Shown here in pieces: positions 1 to 5,875 of a stretch of 13,653 bases of DNA. The notes under the pieces were generated by a model. The model saw nothing but the letters and a program-made list of their open reading frames with translations, was not told where the DNA came from and did not search any database. The DNA comes from Geothermobacter sp964441925 (GTDB taxonomy: Bacteria > Desulfobacterota > Desulfuromonadia > Desulfuromonadales > Geothermobacteraceae): positions 1-13,653 of the forward strand of contig CAYTVY010000068.1 of assembly GCA_964441925.1 (NCBI GenBank), in the 5' to 3' direction. The first letter of the stretch is position 1. Each line of letters begins with the position of its first letter. Both the position numbers and the translations under genes were made by a program.

Positions 1-958
1 TGCCGGCGGCGATCTGTTCGCCGGCGCTCTGGATCTTCTCCATGATGCCGTTCAGGTCGTCGGCCAGTTTCTTCAGGCTGTTGCGGAAACGGTCGCGATG
101 GTCACGGGGGACGACCTCGAAGGTCAGGTCCCCCTGGGCCAGGCGTTCCAGGTTGGCGACCATCTCGTGCTCGATGGCGTCGGCGCAGGCGTCCATCGCC
201 TTGGCCAGCTGGCCGATCTCGTCCCGGCGCTCGAGATTGAGCCGCATGTCGAGATGGCCGCTTTCCAGCTCGCGGATCATCTCGACCAGGCGGGTCATGG
301 GACCTGTCAGGTTGCGGGCCATGAAAAGGCCGAATCCGAGCAGCAGGGCCACCGAGACGGCGCAGAAAAGAGTGAGTATCAGGGCAAAATACCGGGTCTG
401 ACGGACGATTTCGGGAGCGAGGCTTTCAAGCCGGGCGTTGGCCTGTTGCGACAGGGCGAAAGTGCTTTCGCTCATTGCCCTGATCGGACCTTTGTATTTT
501 TTCAAGGCGAGGTTGCCACTGGCCGGATCCTTGATGTCGCCGTTGGCGATGGCTCGCCAGACGTCTTGGATTCCTTCCCGGTAGGCGACGGCTCCCTGGC
601 GCATTTTCTGTACGGCCGCCTTGTCCTCCGATCGGAAGCAGAGTTTGTCCAGACGATCGAGACTGGCGAGCAGCTTGTCATAGGTGGTCCGCCATTTCTC
701 CTGGTAGGAGGCGAACTTGCCTGCATTGGCCATGTTGAGCAGGCTGTCTTTTTCGTAACGGCGCAGGCCGAGGACATGGGTGTTGGCCGCGGCGGCGGCC
801 TGCTGAATCCGGCCTTCGGTGGCCAGGGCCTGGCGGGTTTTCTCGCCCAGGGACGAAATGCCCCAGAAACCGGCCAGGCCGGTGACAATCAGCAGCAGGG
901 AAAAGAGCCCCAGGGCGACAAAAAACTGGTTGCGAATGCCGAGATCGTGAAATTTCAT
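1..958 (-). CDS. Methyl-accepting chemotaxis protein, N-terminal part (runs off left edge)
   Basis: A transmembrane chemoreceptor that would signal to CheW/CheA. The minus strand is open from the ATG at 958 to the window edge (319 codons). Visible in order: a short cytoplasmic start, TM1 about residues 11-32, an alpha-helical periplasmic sensor about 33-188 with the RRYEKD motif at residues 66-71 that is common in four-helix-bundle sensors, TM2 about 190-213, a HAMP domain about 214-267 (LTGPMTRLVEMI, then RRDEIGQLAKAM), and the beginning of a second HAMP-like or linker helix. The methyl-accepting signalling domain lies outside the window. The start at 958 is chosen because a GGGGGA ribosome site ends four bases upstream; an in-frame ATG at 970 would overlap that site. 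The ligand cannot be told. A sigma-28-like promoter lies upstream. Confidence 0.92.
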   Translation of the reverse strand, partial: MKFHDLGIRNQFFVALGLFSLLLIVTGLAGFWGISSLGEKTRQALATEGRIQQAAAAANTHVLGLRRYEKDSLLNMANAGKFASYQEKWRTTYDKLLASLDRLDKLCFRSEDKAAVQKMRQGAVAYREGIQDVWRAIANGDIKDPASGNLALKKYKGPIRAMSESTFALSQQANARLESLAPEIVRQTRYFALILTLFCAVSVALLLGFGLFMARNLTGPMTRLVEMIRELESGHLDMRLNLERRDEIGQLAKAMDACADAIEHEMVANLERLAQGDLTFEVVPRDHRDRFRNSLKKLADDLNGIMEKIQSAGEQIAAG

Positions 959-1048
959 CGTGTCCCCCATATGTCGTCGTCGAGACTGGATTGCCAGCTG
1001 GTTGACTCTTGAGGTTGCGAAGCGGTCTGCTTTTGTTTGACATTACTC

Positions 1049-1076
1049 ATATCGGCGGCAGCAAGGGGGGGCTTTA
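1049..1076 (-). promoter_or_regulatory. Sigma-28 (FliA)-like promoter for the chemoreceptor gene
   Basis: Reading the minus strand, TAAA at 1076-1073 is followed after 16 bases by GCCGATAT at 1056-1049. The flagellar sigma-28 consensus is TAAA, about 15 bases, then GCCGATAA, so the -10 octamer matches 7 of 8. The element sits about 90 bases upstream of the chemoreceptor start codon. Co-regulation with flagella is an inference from this match and from the known control of chemoreceptor genes in other bacteria. Confidence 0.5.
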
Positions 1077-1129
1077 GCGCAAGATGCCGGATGGCGGGCG
1101 GCCTGAGGGAGTCGGGAAGGGAAAAAGGG

Positions 1130-1135
1130 TATACT
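1130..1135 (+). promoter_or_regulatory. Possible -10 element (TATACT) for the DCC-family gene
   Basis: TATACT lies 8 bases before the ATG at 1144. A start of transcription at the normal distance would fall almost on the start codon, giving a leaderless or near-leaderless mRNA. No good -35 hexamer is visible 16-18 bases upstream and no close Shine-Dalgarno sequence precedes the ATG. This is a weak call. Confidence 0.3.
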
Positions 1136-1143
1136 GACATACG

Positions 1144-1536
1144 ATGAGCGTTGCCGATTGCCAGAGCGGGAAAGGTTGGCCTCTGACCGTCTTCTACGAT
1201 GGGGGGTGCCCGGTCTGTTCCCGGAAGATCGGTCGTTACCGGGAACTCTGTCCCGGTGGCAGACTGCGGCTGGTCAACATCAGGGCGGCCGGTTTTGCAC
1301 CGCCTGCCGAAGGGCCGGCGCGGGAGGATTTTGCGCAGTTGCTGCATGTCCGTGATGCCGCCGGCCGCTGGCTGGTCGGCGTCGATGCCCTGCGGGCCAT
1401 CTGGCAGGCGGTGCCGCTACGGCGTTACCGGTGGCTGGCGGCGGTTCTCGGCTGGCCGGGGATTGCCTTTCTGGCGCGGATCGGCTACCGGCTGTTTGCG
1501 GCCAACCGGCACTGTCTGGCCGGAAGCTGTGGGTAG
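1144..1536 (+). CDS. DCC-family thiol-disulfide oxidoreductase-like protein (DUF393)
   Basis: A 130-residue protein of the DCC1-like family, named for the conserved motif near its N-terminus. The motif DGGCPVC is at residues 19-25, preceded by the strand LTVFY, and gives a thioredoxin-like CxxC pair (C22, C25). Further on, DALRAIWQAVP and a hydrophobic stretch about residues 105-120 (AVLGWPGIAFLARIGYRLFA) are typical of the family, and two cysteines close the protein (CLAGSC). Family members are predicted thiol redox proteins, but the substrate is not established. The ATG is the only plausible start in frame before the motif; it lacks a convincing ribosome site. The gene stands alone between a divergent chemoreceptor gene and a convergent 6S RNA gene. 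Confidence 0.85.
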   Translation: MSVADCQSGKGWPLTVFYDGGCPVCSRKIGRYRELCPGGRLRLVNIRAAGFAPPAEGPAREDFAQLLHVRDAAGRWLVGVDALRAIWQAVPLRRYRWLAAVLGWPGIAFLARIGYRLFAANRHCLAGSCG

Positions 1537-1538
1537 AA

Positions 1539-1571
1539 CAAAACCCCACCCGGGTGACAGGTGGGGTTTTG
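1539..1571. terminator. Bidirectional intrinsic terminator (DCC gene / 6S RNA)
   Basis: A perfect 12-bp inverted repeat: CAAAACCCCACC at 1539-1550 and GGTGGGGTTTTG at 1560-1571, with a 9-base loop. On both strands the GC stem ends in a run of four T. It begins two bases after the stop codon of the DCC-family gene and lies just downstream of the 6S RNA on the other strand, so it can serve both convergent transcripts. Confidence 0.88.
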
Positions 1572-1579
1572 TCCGTTCG

Positions 1580-1785
1580 GGTGACAGCGGAGGATCACGC
1601 CGGCTGCCCGTTTCGTCCCTCGAACCAATGGTGGCCCCCGGAAGAACGCTTCAGGCTTCCCGCTGCCTGGGCGGGCCTGCTCACCACGTCTTGCCGGAAG
1701 CGGGACTTGTCTGCAAGCTGACGAACCGGCCGGCACCGGTCGCGATCGCTCCCTGTCCGGGATCCCGCTTGCTTTTCTTGTCGGC
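1580..1785 (-). ncRNA. ssrS: 6S RNA (ssrS), approximate ends
   Basis: This interval would otherwise be an empty gap. On the minus strand it resembles 6S RNA, which binds the sigma-70 RNA polymerase holoenzyme as a mimic of an open promoter. Minus-strand landmarks match the order I recall in E. coli 6S: GCAAGCGGG (1772-1764), GGTGAGCA (1685-1678), an apical stem CCCGC (1675-1671) with GCGGG (1663-1659) around a 7-base loop, AAGCCT (1658-1653), GGTTCGAGGG (1626-1617), and GGGCAGCCGGCGTGATC (1609-1593). The apical stem has different bases from E. coli but pairs equally well. A helix below it pairs 1699-1687 with 1648-1636, with one bulge on each side, leaving unpaired arms that fit the central bubble. 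The shared terminator follows. The exact 5' and 3' ends and the promoter are not resolved. Confidence 0.82.
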
Positions 1786-1827
1786 ACTGGCAGGGGGGCG
1801 GTTTAGGAAAAAATGACGGCCCGAACG

Positions 1828-1856
1828 AAAAAACGGGGCTGCCAGTGGCAGCCCCG
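1828..1856 (-). terminator. Intrinsic terminator of the ferritin gene
   Basis: CGGGGCTGCC (1834-1843) and GGCAGCCCCG (1847-1856) form a perfect 10-bp stem with a 3-base loop. On the minus strand it is followed by TTTTTT (1833-1828). It lies 14 bases beyond the ferritin stop codon. Confidence 0.92.
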
Positions 1857-1869
1857 CGCGGGTTGGTGT

Positions 1870-2382
1870 CTATTCGGCCGGGGTGGGCGGAACGAAGGTG
1901 CGGGCTCCCAGCTCCTCGTCAAGGCGCAGCAGACCGTTGCCGTCGTCGCCGATCCGTTCCAGCTTGCGGATGATCAGGCCGAAGCTGGCTTCTTCCTCGA
2001 GCTGTTCGGTGACGAACCACTGGAGAAAGATCTGGGCGGCGTGGTTGCCTTCTGTCTTGGCCAGGTCCATCAGCTGGTTGATGCGCGAGGTGACGAACCG
2101 TTCGTGTTCGAGGCTGTATTGGAAGACCTCCAACGGCGAAGTAAACCGGTTCTGCGGGGCGTCGAAGGCGCGGAAATCGGTGCGTCCACCGGCCTCGGTG
2201 ATGAAGTTGAAGAATTTCTCGCCGTGAGTCAGCTCCTCCAGGGCCTGCACCCGCATCCAGGATGCGATCCCCGGCAGATCCTCCGCTGCGAAATATCCGG
2301 CGATGGCCATGTAGAGATAGGCCGAGAAGAATTCGTTTTTCATCTGCTCGTTCAGGGCATCCAGCAGCTTGTCGCTCAGCAT
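1870..2382 (-). CDS. ftnA: Bacterial non-haem ferritin
   Basis: A 170-residue iron-storage ferritin that would form a 24-subunit shell in the cytoplasm and oxidise Fe(II) at a di-iron site. The ferroxidase residues fall at the same numbers as in E. coli FtnA: E17 (in MKNEFF), E50 and H53 (in EELTHGEKFF), E94 (in LEHERF), and Q127, E129 and E130 (in TEQLEEEASFG). There is no haem-ligand methionine pattern that would suggest bacterioferritin. The ATG at 2382 is chosen over upstream in-frame codons because GGAGG stands six bases before it and the protein then starts exactly at the family N-terminus (MLSDKLLDALNEQM). It is transcribed alone, with a terminator downstream, and is divergent from ysxC. 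Confidence 0.95.
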   Translation of the reverse strand: MLSDKLLDALNEQMKNEFFSAYLYMAIAGYFAAEDLPGIASWMRVQALEELTHGEKFFNFITEAGGRTDFRAFDAPQNRFTSPLEVFQYSLEHERFVTSRINQLMDLAKTEGNHAAQIFLQWFVTEQLEEEASFGLIIRKLERIGDDGNGLLRLDEELGARTFVPPTPAE

Positions 2383-2430
2383 GTCGAACCTCCGTATATT
2401 TGGTGCGACCAGGAATGGATCAGGTCTTTC

Positions 2431-2459
2431 ATCAATATCATTTTTCCTGCTTTTTGCAA
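2431..2459 (-). promoter_or_regulatory. Possible ferritin promoter region
   Basis: On the minus strand TTGCAA (2459-2454) is followed by an A-rich spacer and TATTGA (2437-2432) after 16 bases. The -10 match is poor (3 of 6). The AT-rich block here, in a GC-rich genome and upstream of the ferritin ribosome site, is the best candidate for a promoter. The segment TGATATT resembles one half of a Fur box, but the second half is not convincing. Confidence 0.22.
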
Positions 2460-2498
2460 GGCGTCCCGGCGGTGGAAAGACACCGCAAACCGTCGGTC

Positions 2499-2527
2499 TT
2501 GGCACCCTGGTTGTCGCATGCTACATT
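2499..2527 (+). promoter_or_regulatory. Sigma-70-like promoter for ysxC
   Basis: TTGGCA (2499-2504) and TACATT (2522-2527) are separated by exactly 17 bases and lie 44 bases before the ysxC ATG. The same stretch reads TGGCAC-N5-TTGT, close to the sigma-54 pattern TGGCAC-N5-TTGC but with the key -12 C replaced by T, so the sigma-70 reading is preferred. Confidence 0.5.
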
Positions 2528-2570
2528 GCCGGCAGTTTTCTCCCGGACGAGTGTCGAAAGGTTCCGACAG

Positions 2571-3173
2571 ATGCACGTTGTTTCCGCCGAATTTCTCCAG
2601 AGTGCCAACCGGCCCGACAGCTATCCGCCCGCAGAGTGGCCGGAGATTGCCTTCGCCGGACGTTCCAATGTCGGCAAGAGCAGCCTGATCAACAGCCTGC
2701 TCGGCCGGCGCAAGCTGGTGCGGACCTCGCGCACGCCCGGCCGGACCCAGCTGCTCAACTTCTTTCTCGTCAACCGGGCCTTCTGCCTGGTCGACCTGCC
2801 CGGATACGGCTACGCCAGGGTGCCGGCGGCGCTGAAACGGCAGTGGGGGCCGATGGTCCGCACCTATCTCGAAAGCCGGCCCACCCTGCGCGGCGTGGTC
2901 TGGCTGCTCGACTGCCGGCGGGTGCCCAACGAGGACGACCTGCGGCTGCTCGACTGGCTGGAGGAGCTGCAGGTGCCGACCATCCCGGTGATCACCAAGA
3001 TCGACAAGGTCAAGCGCAGCCGGCGGGTGCGGCAGCTGAAGCCGATCCTGGAGGCCACCGGCCTGCCGGCCGATGCCTTCAGCGTCTTTTCCGCCCTCAG
3101 CGGTGAAGGCCGGCAGGAGGTCTGGGAACGCATCGAGGAAGCCCTGGGGCTGGCCGACGGAGCGGCCGGATGA
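2571..3173 (+). CDS. ysxC: Ribosome-biogenesis GTPase YsxC/EngB (YihA)
   Basis: A 200-residue TRAFAC-class GTPase needed for large ribosomal subunit assembly. GTPase motifs are in order: G1 GRSNVGKS (residues 30-37), the switch-I G2 region containing SRTPGRTQ, G3 DLPGYG, G4 TKID, and G5 SAL near the C-terminus. The family signature FAGRSNVGKSSLINSL is intact and the length is typical. The open frame extends further upstream, but the ATG at 2571 gives the normal N-terminus (HVVSAEFLQSA) and has AAAGG about nine bases before it. Upstream in-frame sequence lies in the divergent intergenic region and looks non-coding. The stop overlaps the start of the next gene. Confidence 0.95.
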   Translation: MHVVSAEFLQSANRPDSYPPAEWPEIAFAGRSNVGKSSLINSLLGRRKLVRTSRTPGRTQLLNFFLVNRAFCLVDLPGYGYARVPAALKRQWGPMVRTYLESRPTLRGVVWLLDCRRVPNEDDLRLLDWLEELQVPTIPVITKIDKVKRSRRVRQLKPILEATGLPADAFSVFSALSGEGRQEVWERIEEALGLADGAAG

Positions 3174-3424
3174 ACGGCTACCAGTGGCTCGGTCTGCTCG
3201 GCGGCCTGCTGGTCGCCTTCGGTTTCGTTCCCCAGATCATCAAGGTGCTGCGGACCCGTTCCAGCAAGGACCTGTCGCTGGTGATGCTGCTGGTGATCTT
3301 CGTTGGCGGTCTCTTTTACACCACATACGCCTTTCTGGCCGGTGATCCGGTCTTCATCATCATCAATCTGCTGGCCACCGGCAACACCCTGTTGCTGCTG
3401 GTTCTCAAGCTGATCTACCGCTGA
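3170..3424 (+). CDS. SemiSWEET-family (PQ-loop) small membrane transporter
   Basis: An 84-residue protein with three predicted membrane helices (about residues 7-25, 37-57 and 61-82) and the PQ motif at residues 21-22 in GFVPQIIKVLRTRSSKDLS. This is the layout of bacterial SemiSWEETs, which act as dimers and move sugars across the inner membrane; the substrate here is unknown. The ATG overlaps the ysxC stop as ATGA, so the two genes are translationally coupled and share a transcript. There is no obvious functional tie between a ribosome GTPase and a transporter, so the pairing may be only positional. No intrinsic terminator is seen after the gene before the next promoter. Confidence 0.88.
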   Translation: MNGYQWLGLLGGLLVAFGFVPQIIKVLRTRSSKDLSLVMLLVIFVGGLFYTTYAFLAGDPVFIIINLLATGNTLLLLVLKLIYR

Positions 3425-3434
3425 GCCGATTCCG

Positions 3435-3464
3435 TTGACACCGGAGAAAGGCCTCTGCTAAAAG
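3435..3464 (+). promoter_or_regulatory. Sigma-70-like promoter of the cobamide operon
   Basis: A consensus -35 TTGACA (3435-3440) is followed after 18 bases by TAAAAG (3459-3464). Transcription would begin near 3471, a few bases before the first paired stem of the cobalamin riboswitch. Confidence 0.62.
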
Positions 3465-3477
3465 GAAGGACGATCGA

Positions 3478-3645
3478 GTCCAGGTGTCCGCCGCGGCCAG
3501 CCCGGCGGAAGAATAGGGAAGAGGGTGCGAATCCCTCGCTGCCCCGCAACTGTGAGCGGCGACGACGATCGCGGATGCCACTGCCGGCCGACGGCGGGAA
3601 GGCGCGACCGGAGGATGACCCGCAAGCCAGGAGACCTGCCTGGAC
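3478..3645 (+). ncRNA. Cobalamin (AdoCbl) riboswitch aptamer
   Basis: A leader RNA that binds a cobamide and controls the operon below. The closing P1 stem is GTCCAGG (3478-3484) with CCTGGAC (3639-3645). Between them are the expected conserved blocks: GAGGGTGCGAATCCCTC (3521-3537), GCTGCCCCGCAACTGTGAGCGG (3538-3559), GCCACTG (3577-3583), CGGGAAGGCG (3595-3604), GGATGACCCGC (3613-3623), and the B12-box GCCAGGAGACCTGCCTGG (3626-3643). It sits between a promoter and the first cob gene, as expected for feedback control by the end product. Confidence 0.96.
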
Positions 3646-3675
3646 ATTGACCGAGACTGGATCTTTCGCGGGAAG

Positions 3676-3738
3676 GGTCCGGGCGTGCCTCCTTGCAGGT
3701 GGTGGCGACCCCGGATCAGAACTGGTTCGGGGTTTTTT
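3676..3738 (+). terminator. Riboswitch expression platform: antiterminator/terminator pair
   Basis: ACCCCGGA (3708-3715) pairs with TTCGGGGT (3726-3733), followed by six T (3733-3738): an intrinsic terminator ending two bases before the cobO start. GGTCCGGG (3676-3683) can instead pair with CCCGGATC (3710-3717), which would destroy the terminator. The GGGG of the terminator 3' arm (3729-3732) is also the only Shine-Dalgarno-like element for cobO, at seven bases spacing. Which state the ligand favours is inferred (repression). Confidence 0.75.
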
Positions 3739-3739
3739 C

Positions 3740-4270
3740 GTGAACGGACATCCGCCAGGACTGCTGCAGGTCTACACCGGTGACGGCAAGGGCAAGACGA
3801 CGGCCGCCACCGGGCTGCTGGTCCGGGCCCTCGGACACGGGTGGCGCTGCCTGCTGGTCCGCTTTCTCAAGCCGGACGAGCCGGAAACGGGCGAGCTGCT
3901 CTTGCTGCGCGACTGTCCCGGCCTGGAGATTCTGTCGGCCGCCATCGGTGTCGTCGGCCGGCGGGTCGAGGCCGCGACGGTGCGCCGGTGCGTGACGGAA
4001 ACCTTCCGCGAGGCGACACGCCGGCTGGCCGGGGGGCGCTTCGGCCTGGTGGTGTTCGACGAGATCAACAACTGTCTGGCCCGTGGCGACCTGGCCGAAG
4101 AGGAACTGCTTGCCTTTCTGCGGCAACGGCCACAGCGGCTCGAGGTGGTCTGTACCGGCCGCAACGCGCCTGCCTCCCTGCTGGAGCGGGCCGACCTGGT
4201 CACCGTCATGGAGAAGGTCCGCCATCCGTTCGATCGGGGTCTTTCCGCCCGGAAGGGAATCGAATACTGA
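3740..4270 (+). CDS. cobO: Corrinoid adenosyltransferase CobO (BtuR/CobA family)
   Basis: Transfers the 5'-deoxyadenosyl group of ATP to cob(I)yrinate or other Co(I) corrinoids to make the adenosylated form. The 176-residue protein has the P-loop GDGKGKTTA near residues 14-22, the Walker-B-like VVFDEINN, CTGRNAP, and the C-terminal family ending ADLVTVMEKVRHPFDRGLSARKGIEY. The frame is open back into the riboswitch, but upstream codons would translate the structured leader, so the GTG at 3740 is taken as the start. It gives the normal distance to the P-loop. It is the first gene of the operon, overlaps cobU by one base, and is under direct riboswitch control. Confidence 0.94.
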   Translation: MNGHPPGLLQVYTGDGKGKTTAATGLLVRALGHGWRCLLVRFLKPDEPETGELLLLRDCPGLEILSAAIGVVGRRVEAATVRRCVTETFREATRRLAGGRFGLVVFDEINNCLARGDLAEEELLAFLRQRPQRLEVVCTGRNAPASLLERADLVTVMEKVRHPFDRGLSARKGIEY

Positions 4271-4791
4271 TGCCGCCACTGATTTTCGTCACCGGGGGAG
4301 CCCGTTCCGGCAAGAGCACCTTTGCCCGCCGCTGCTGCGAGGAGCATGGCGCTCCCCTGCTCTATGTGGCCACCGCCACCATCGGCGATGACGAGATGGC
4401 CGCCCGGATTGCCCGGCACCGGGCCGAGCGCGGCGCTGCCTGGCGGACCCTGGAAGAGCCGCTCGAACTGGCCCGCCGCCTGCCGGAAGCCGTCGGCGAT
4501 GCCCGGGCGGTGCTGCTCGACTGCCTGACACTCTGGCTGAGCAACCAGCTGCTGGCCTGTGACGGCCGGACCCGGACGGTTCTGGAACGGGCGGCTAAGC
4601 TGCGCGACGTCCTGCTGGAGCTGCCGGTGCCGGTCTACCTGGTCAGCAACGAGGTCGGCAGCGGCATCGTGCCGGAAAACCGGCTGGCGCGTCTGTTCCG
4701 CGACCTGGCCGGTGAGGTCAACCAGCTGTTCGCCGCCCGTGCCCACCAGGCCTGGCTGCTGGCCAGCGGCCTGCCGTTGCGACTGAAATAA
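4270..4791 (+). CDS. cobU: Adenosylcobinamide kinase / adenosylcobinamide-phosphate guanylyltransferase
   Basis: A bifunctional enzyme that phosphorylates adenosylcobinamide and then adds GMP, activating it for nucleotide-loop assembly. The 173-residue protein has the P-loop GGARSGKS (residues 9-16), the segment YVATATIGDDEMAARIARHR carrying the histidine (H50) that corresponds to the guanylylated catalytic histidine of the family, the Walker-B LLDCLTLWLSN, and VSNEVGSGIVPENRLARLFRDLAGEVNQ, a strongly conserved CobU block. The ATG overlaps the cobO stop (TGATG), indicating coupled translation. Length is normal for the family. Confidence 0.96.
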   Translation: MPPLIFVTGGARSGKSTFARRCCEEHGAPLLYVATATIGDDEMAARIARHRAERGAAWRTLEEPLELARRLPEAVGDARAVLLDCLTLWLSNQLLACDGRTRTVLERAAKLRDVLLELPVPVYLVSNEVGSGIVPENRLARLFRDLAGEVNQLFAARAHQAWLLASGLPLRLK

Positions 4792-4813
4792 TTCCTCCCG
4801 GAGAAACGCGAAC

Positions 4814-5875
4814 ATGTCTTCTGTCGATCTTGCCCGCACTCTCGACCGTATCCGTCCCGTCGATCCCGCCCGCCTGGCCGACGTCCAGGCCCGCATCAAC
4901 CGGCAGGCCAAGCCGAAGGGCTCGCTGGGGCGGCTGGAAGAACTGGCCCGCCGCTATGTCGCCATCCGCGGGCGGGAGGATATCCGCAAGAAGGTCATCT
5001 TCACCTTCGCCGGCGATCATGGCGTGGTCGCCGAAGGAGTGAGCGCCTTTCCCCCGGAAGTGACGCCGCAGATGGTGCACAATTTCGTCGAGGGCGGGGC
5101 GGCGATCAACGCTCTCGCCCGTCACGCCGGAGCCGAGGTGATCGTCGTCGACATGGGAGTGAACGCCGACTTTCCGCCCCTGGACGGCCTGCTGCAGAAG
5201 AAGATCGCCAAAGGCACCGCCAATCTCGCCACCGGCCCGGCGATGAGCCGGCAGCAGGCCCTGCAGGGACTGGAGACCGGCATCGAGCTGGCCCGCTCCT
5301 GCGTCGACGCCGGCATCGACCTGGTCGGGACGGGGGACATGGGCATCGGCAACACCACGCCCTCCTCGGCGATCGTCGCCGCCTTTTCCGGCTTGCCGGT
5401 CGAGCAGGTCACCCATCGGGGCACCGGCATCGACGATCCGGCCCTGCAACGGAAGATCGACGCCATCCGGCGCGGCCTCGAGGTCAACCGGCCCGATCCG
5501 TCCGACCCCGTGGATGTGCTGGCCAAGGTCGGCGGCTTCGAGATTGCCGGCATCGCCGGTCTGGTGCTCGGCTGCGCCGCCGTCGGCATCCCGGTGGTGG
5601 TCGACGGCTTCATCTCCACGGCCGGTGCCCTGGTGGCTGTCGAGCTGCACCCGAAGGTGCGCGACTACCTCTTCATGGCGCACCGTTCGGTCGAGATCGG
5701 TCACGCCCACATGCTCGAACGCATCGGCCTGAAACCGTTGCTCGATCTGGAGATGCGGCTTGGCGAGGGGACCGGTTCCGCGCTGGTGATGAGCCTGGTC
5801 GAGGCCGCCCTGCGCACCTACCGCGAGATTCTCACCTTCGATGAGGCGGGGGTCGCCCGGGGGAACGACCAGTGA
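4814..5875 (+). CDS. cobT: Nicotinate-nucleotide:dimethylbenzimidazole phosphoribosyltransferase
   Basis: Activates the lower-ligand base by moving phosphoribose from nicotinate mononucleotide onto a benzimidazole, giving the alpha-riboside phosphate. The 353-residue protein contains PKGSLGRLEELA, FAGDHGVVAEGVSAFP, the GDMGIGNTTPSSAI block, and the C-terminal GEGTGSAL with the catalytic glutamate at E318 (E317 in the Salmonella enzyme, from memory). A GGAG ribosome site lies ten bases before the ATG. In this operon the likely substrate is 5-hydroxybenzimidazole from the bzaF product, though CobT enzymes accept several bases. The stop overlaps the GTG of cobS. Confidence 0.97.
   Translation: MSSVDLARTLDRIRPVDPARLADVQARINRQAKPKGSLGRLEELARRYVAIRGREDIRKKVIFTFAGDHGVVAEGVSAFPPEVTPQMVHNFVEGGAAINALARHAGAEVIVVDMGVNADFPPLDGLLQKKIAKGTANLATGPAMSRQQALQGLETGIELARSCVDAGIDLVGTGDMGIGNTTPSSAIVAAFSGLPVEQVTHRGTGIDDPALQRKIDAIRRGLEVNRPDPSDPVDVLAKVGGFEIAGIAGLVLGCAAVGIPVVVDGFISTAGALVAVELHPKVRDYLFMAHRSVEIGHAHMLERIGLKPLLDLEMRLGEGTGSALVMSLVEAALRTYREILTFDEAGVARGNDQ

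Noticed and set aside
98..1012. A 304-codon plus-strand open frame at the left end
   Set aside because: The opposite strand encodes a clear chemoreceptor with membrane helices, a HAMP domain and a good ribosome site; the plus-strand product has no such features.
1485..1787. A 100-codon minus-strand open frame over the interval called 6S RNA
   Set aside because: The composition is unlike a protein, it crosses the perfect terminator, and RNA landmarks explain the interval better.
2431..2445. A Fur box upstream of ferritin
   Set aside because: Only one half matches the TGATAAT pattern; the other half is poor, so no site is called.
1813..2688. A 291-codon plus-strand open frame across the ferritin gene and the intergenic region
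   Set aside because: It is antisense to ferritin, whose ferroxidase residues are all in place, and it crosses the ferritin terminator, the divergent promoters and the ysxC start in another frame.
3772..4911. A 379-codon minus-strand open frame opposite cobO and cobU, and a similar one at 4718-5710 opposite cobT
   Set aside because: Both mirror strongly supported cob genes with intact catalytic motifs and have no recognisable domain; they reflect high GC content.
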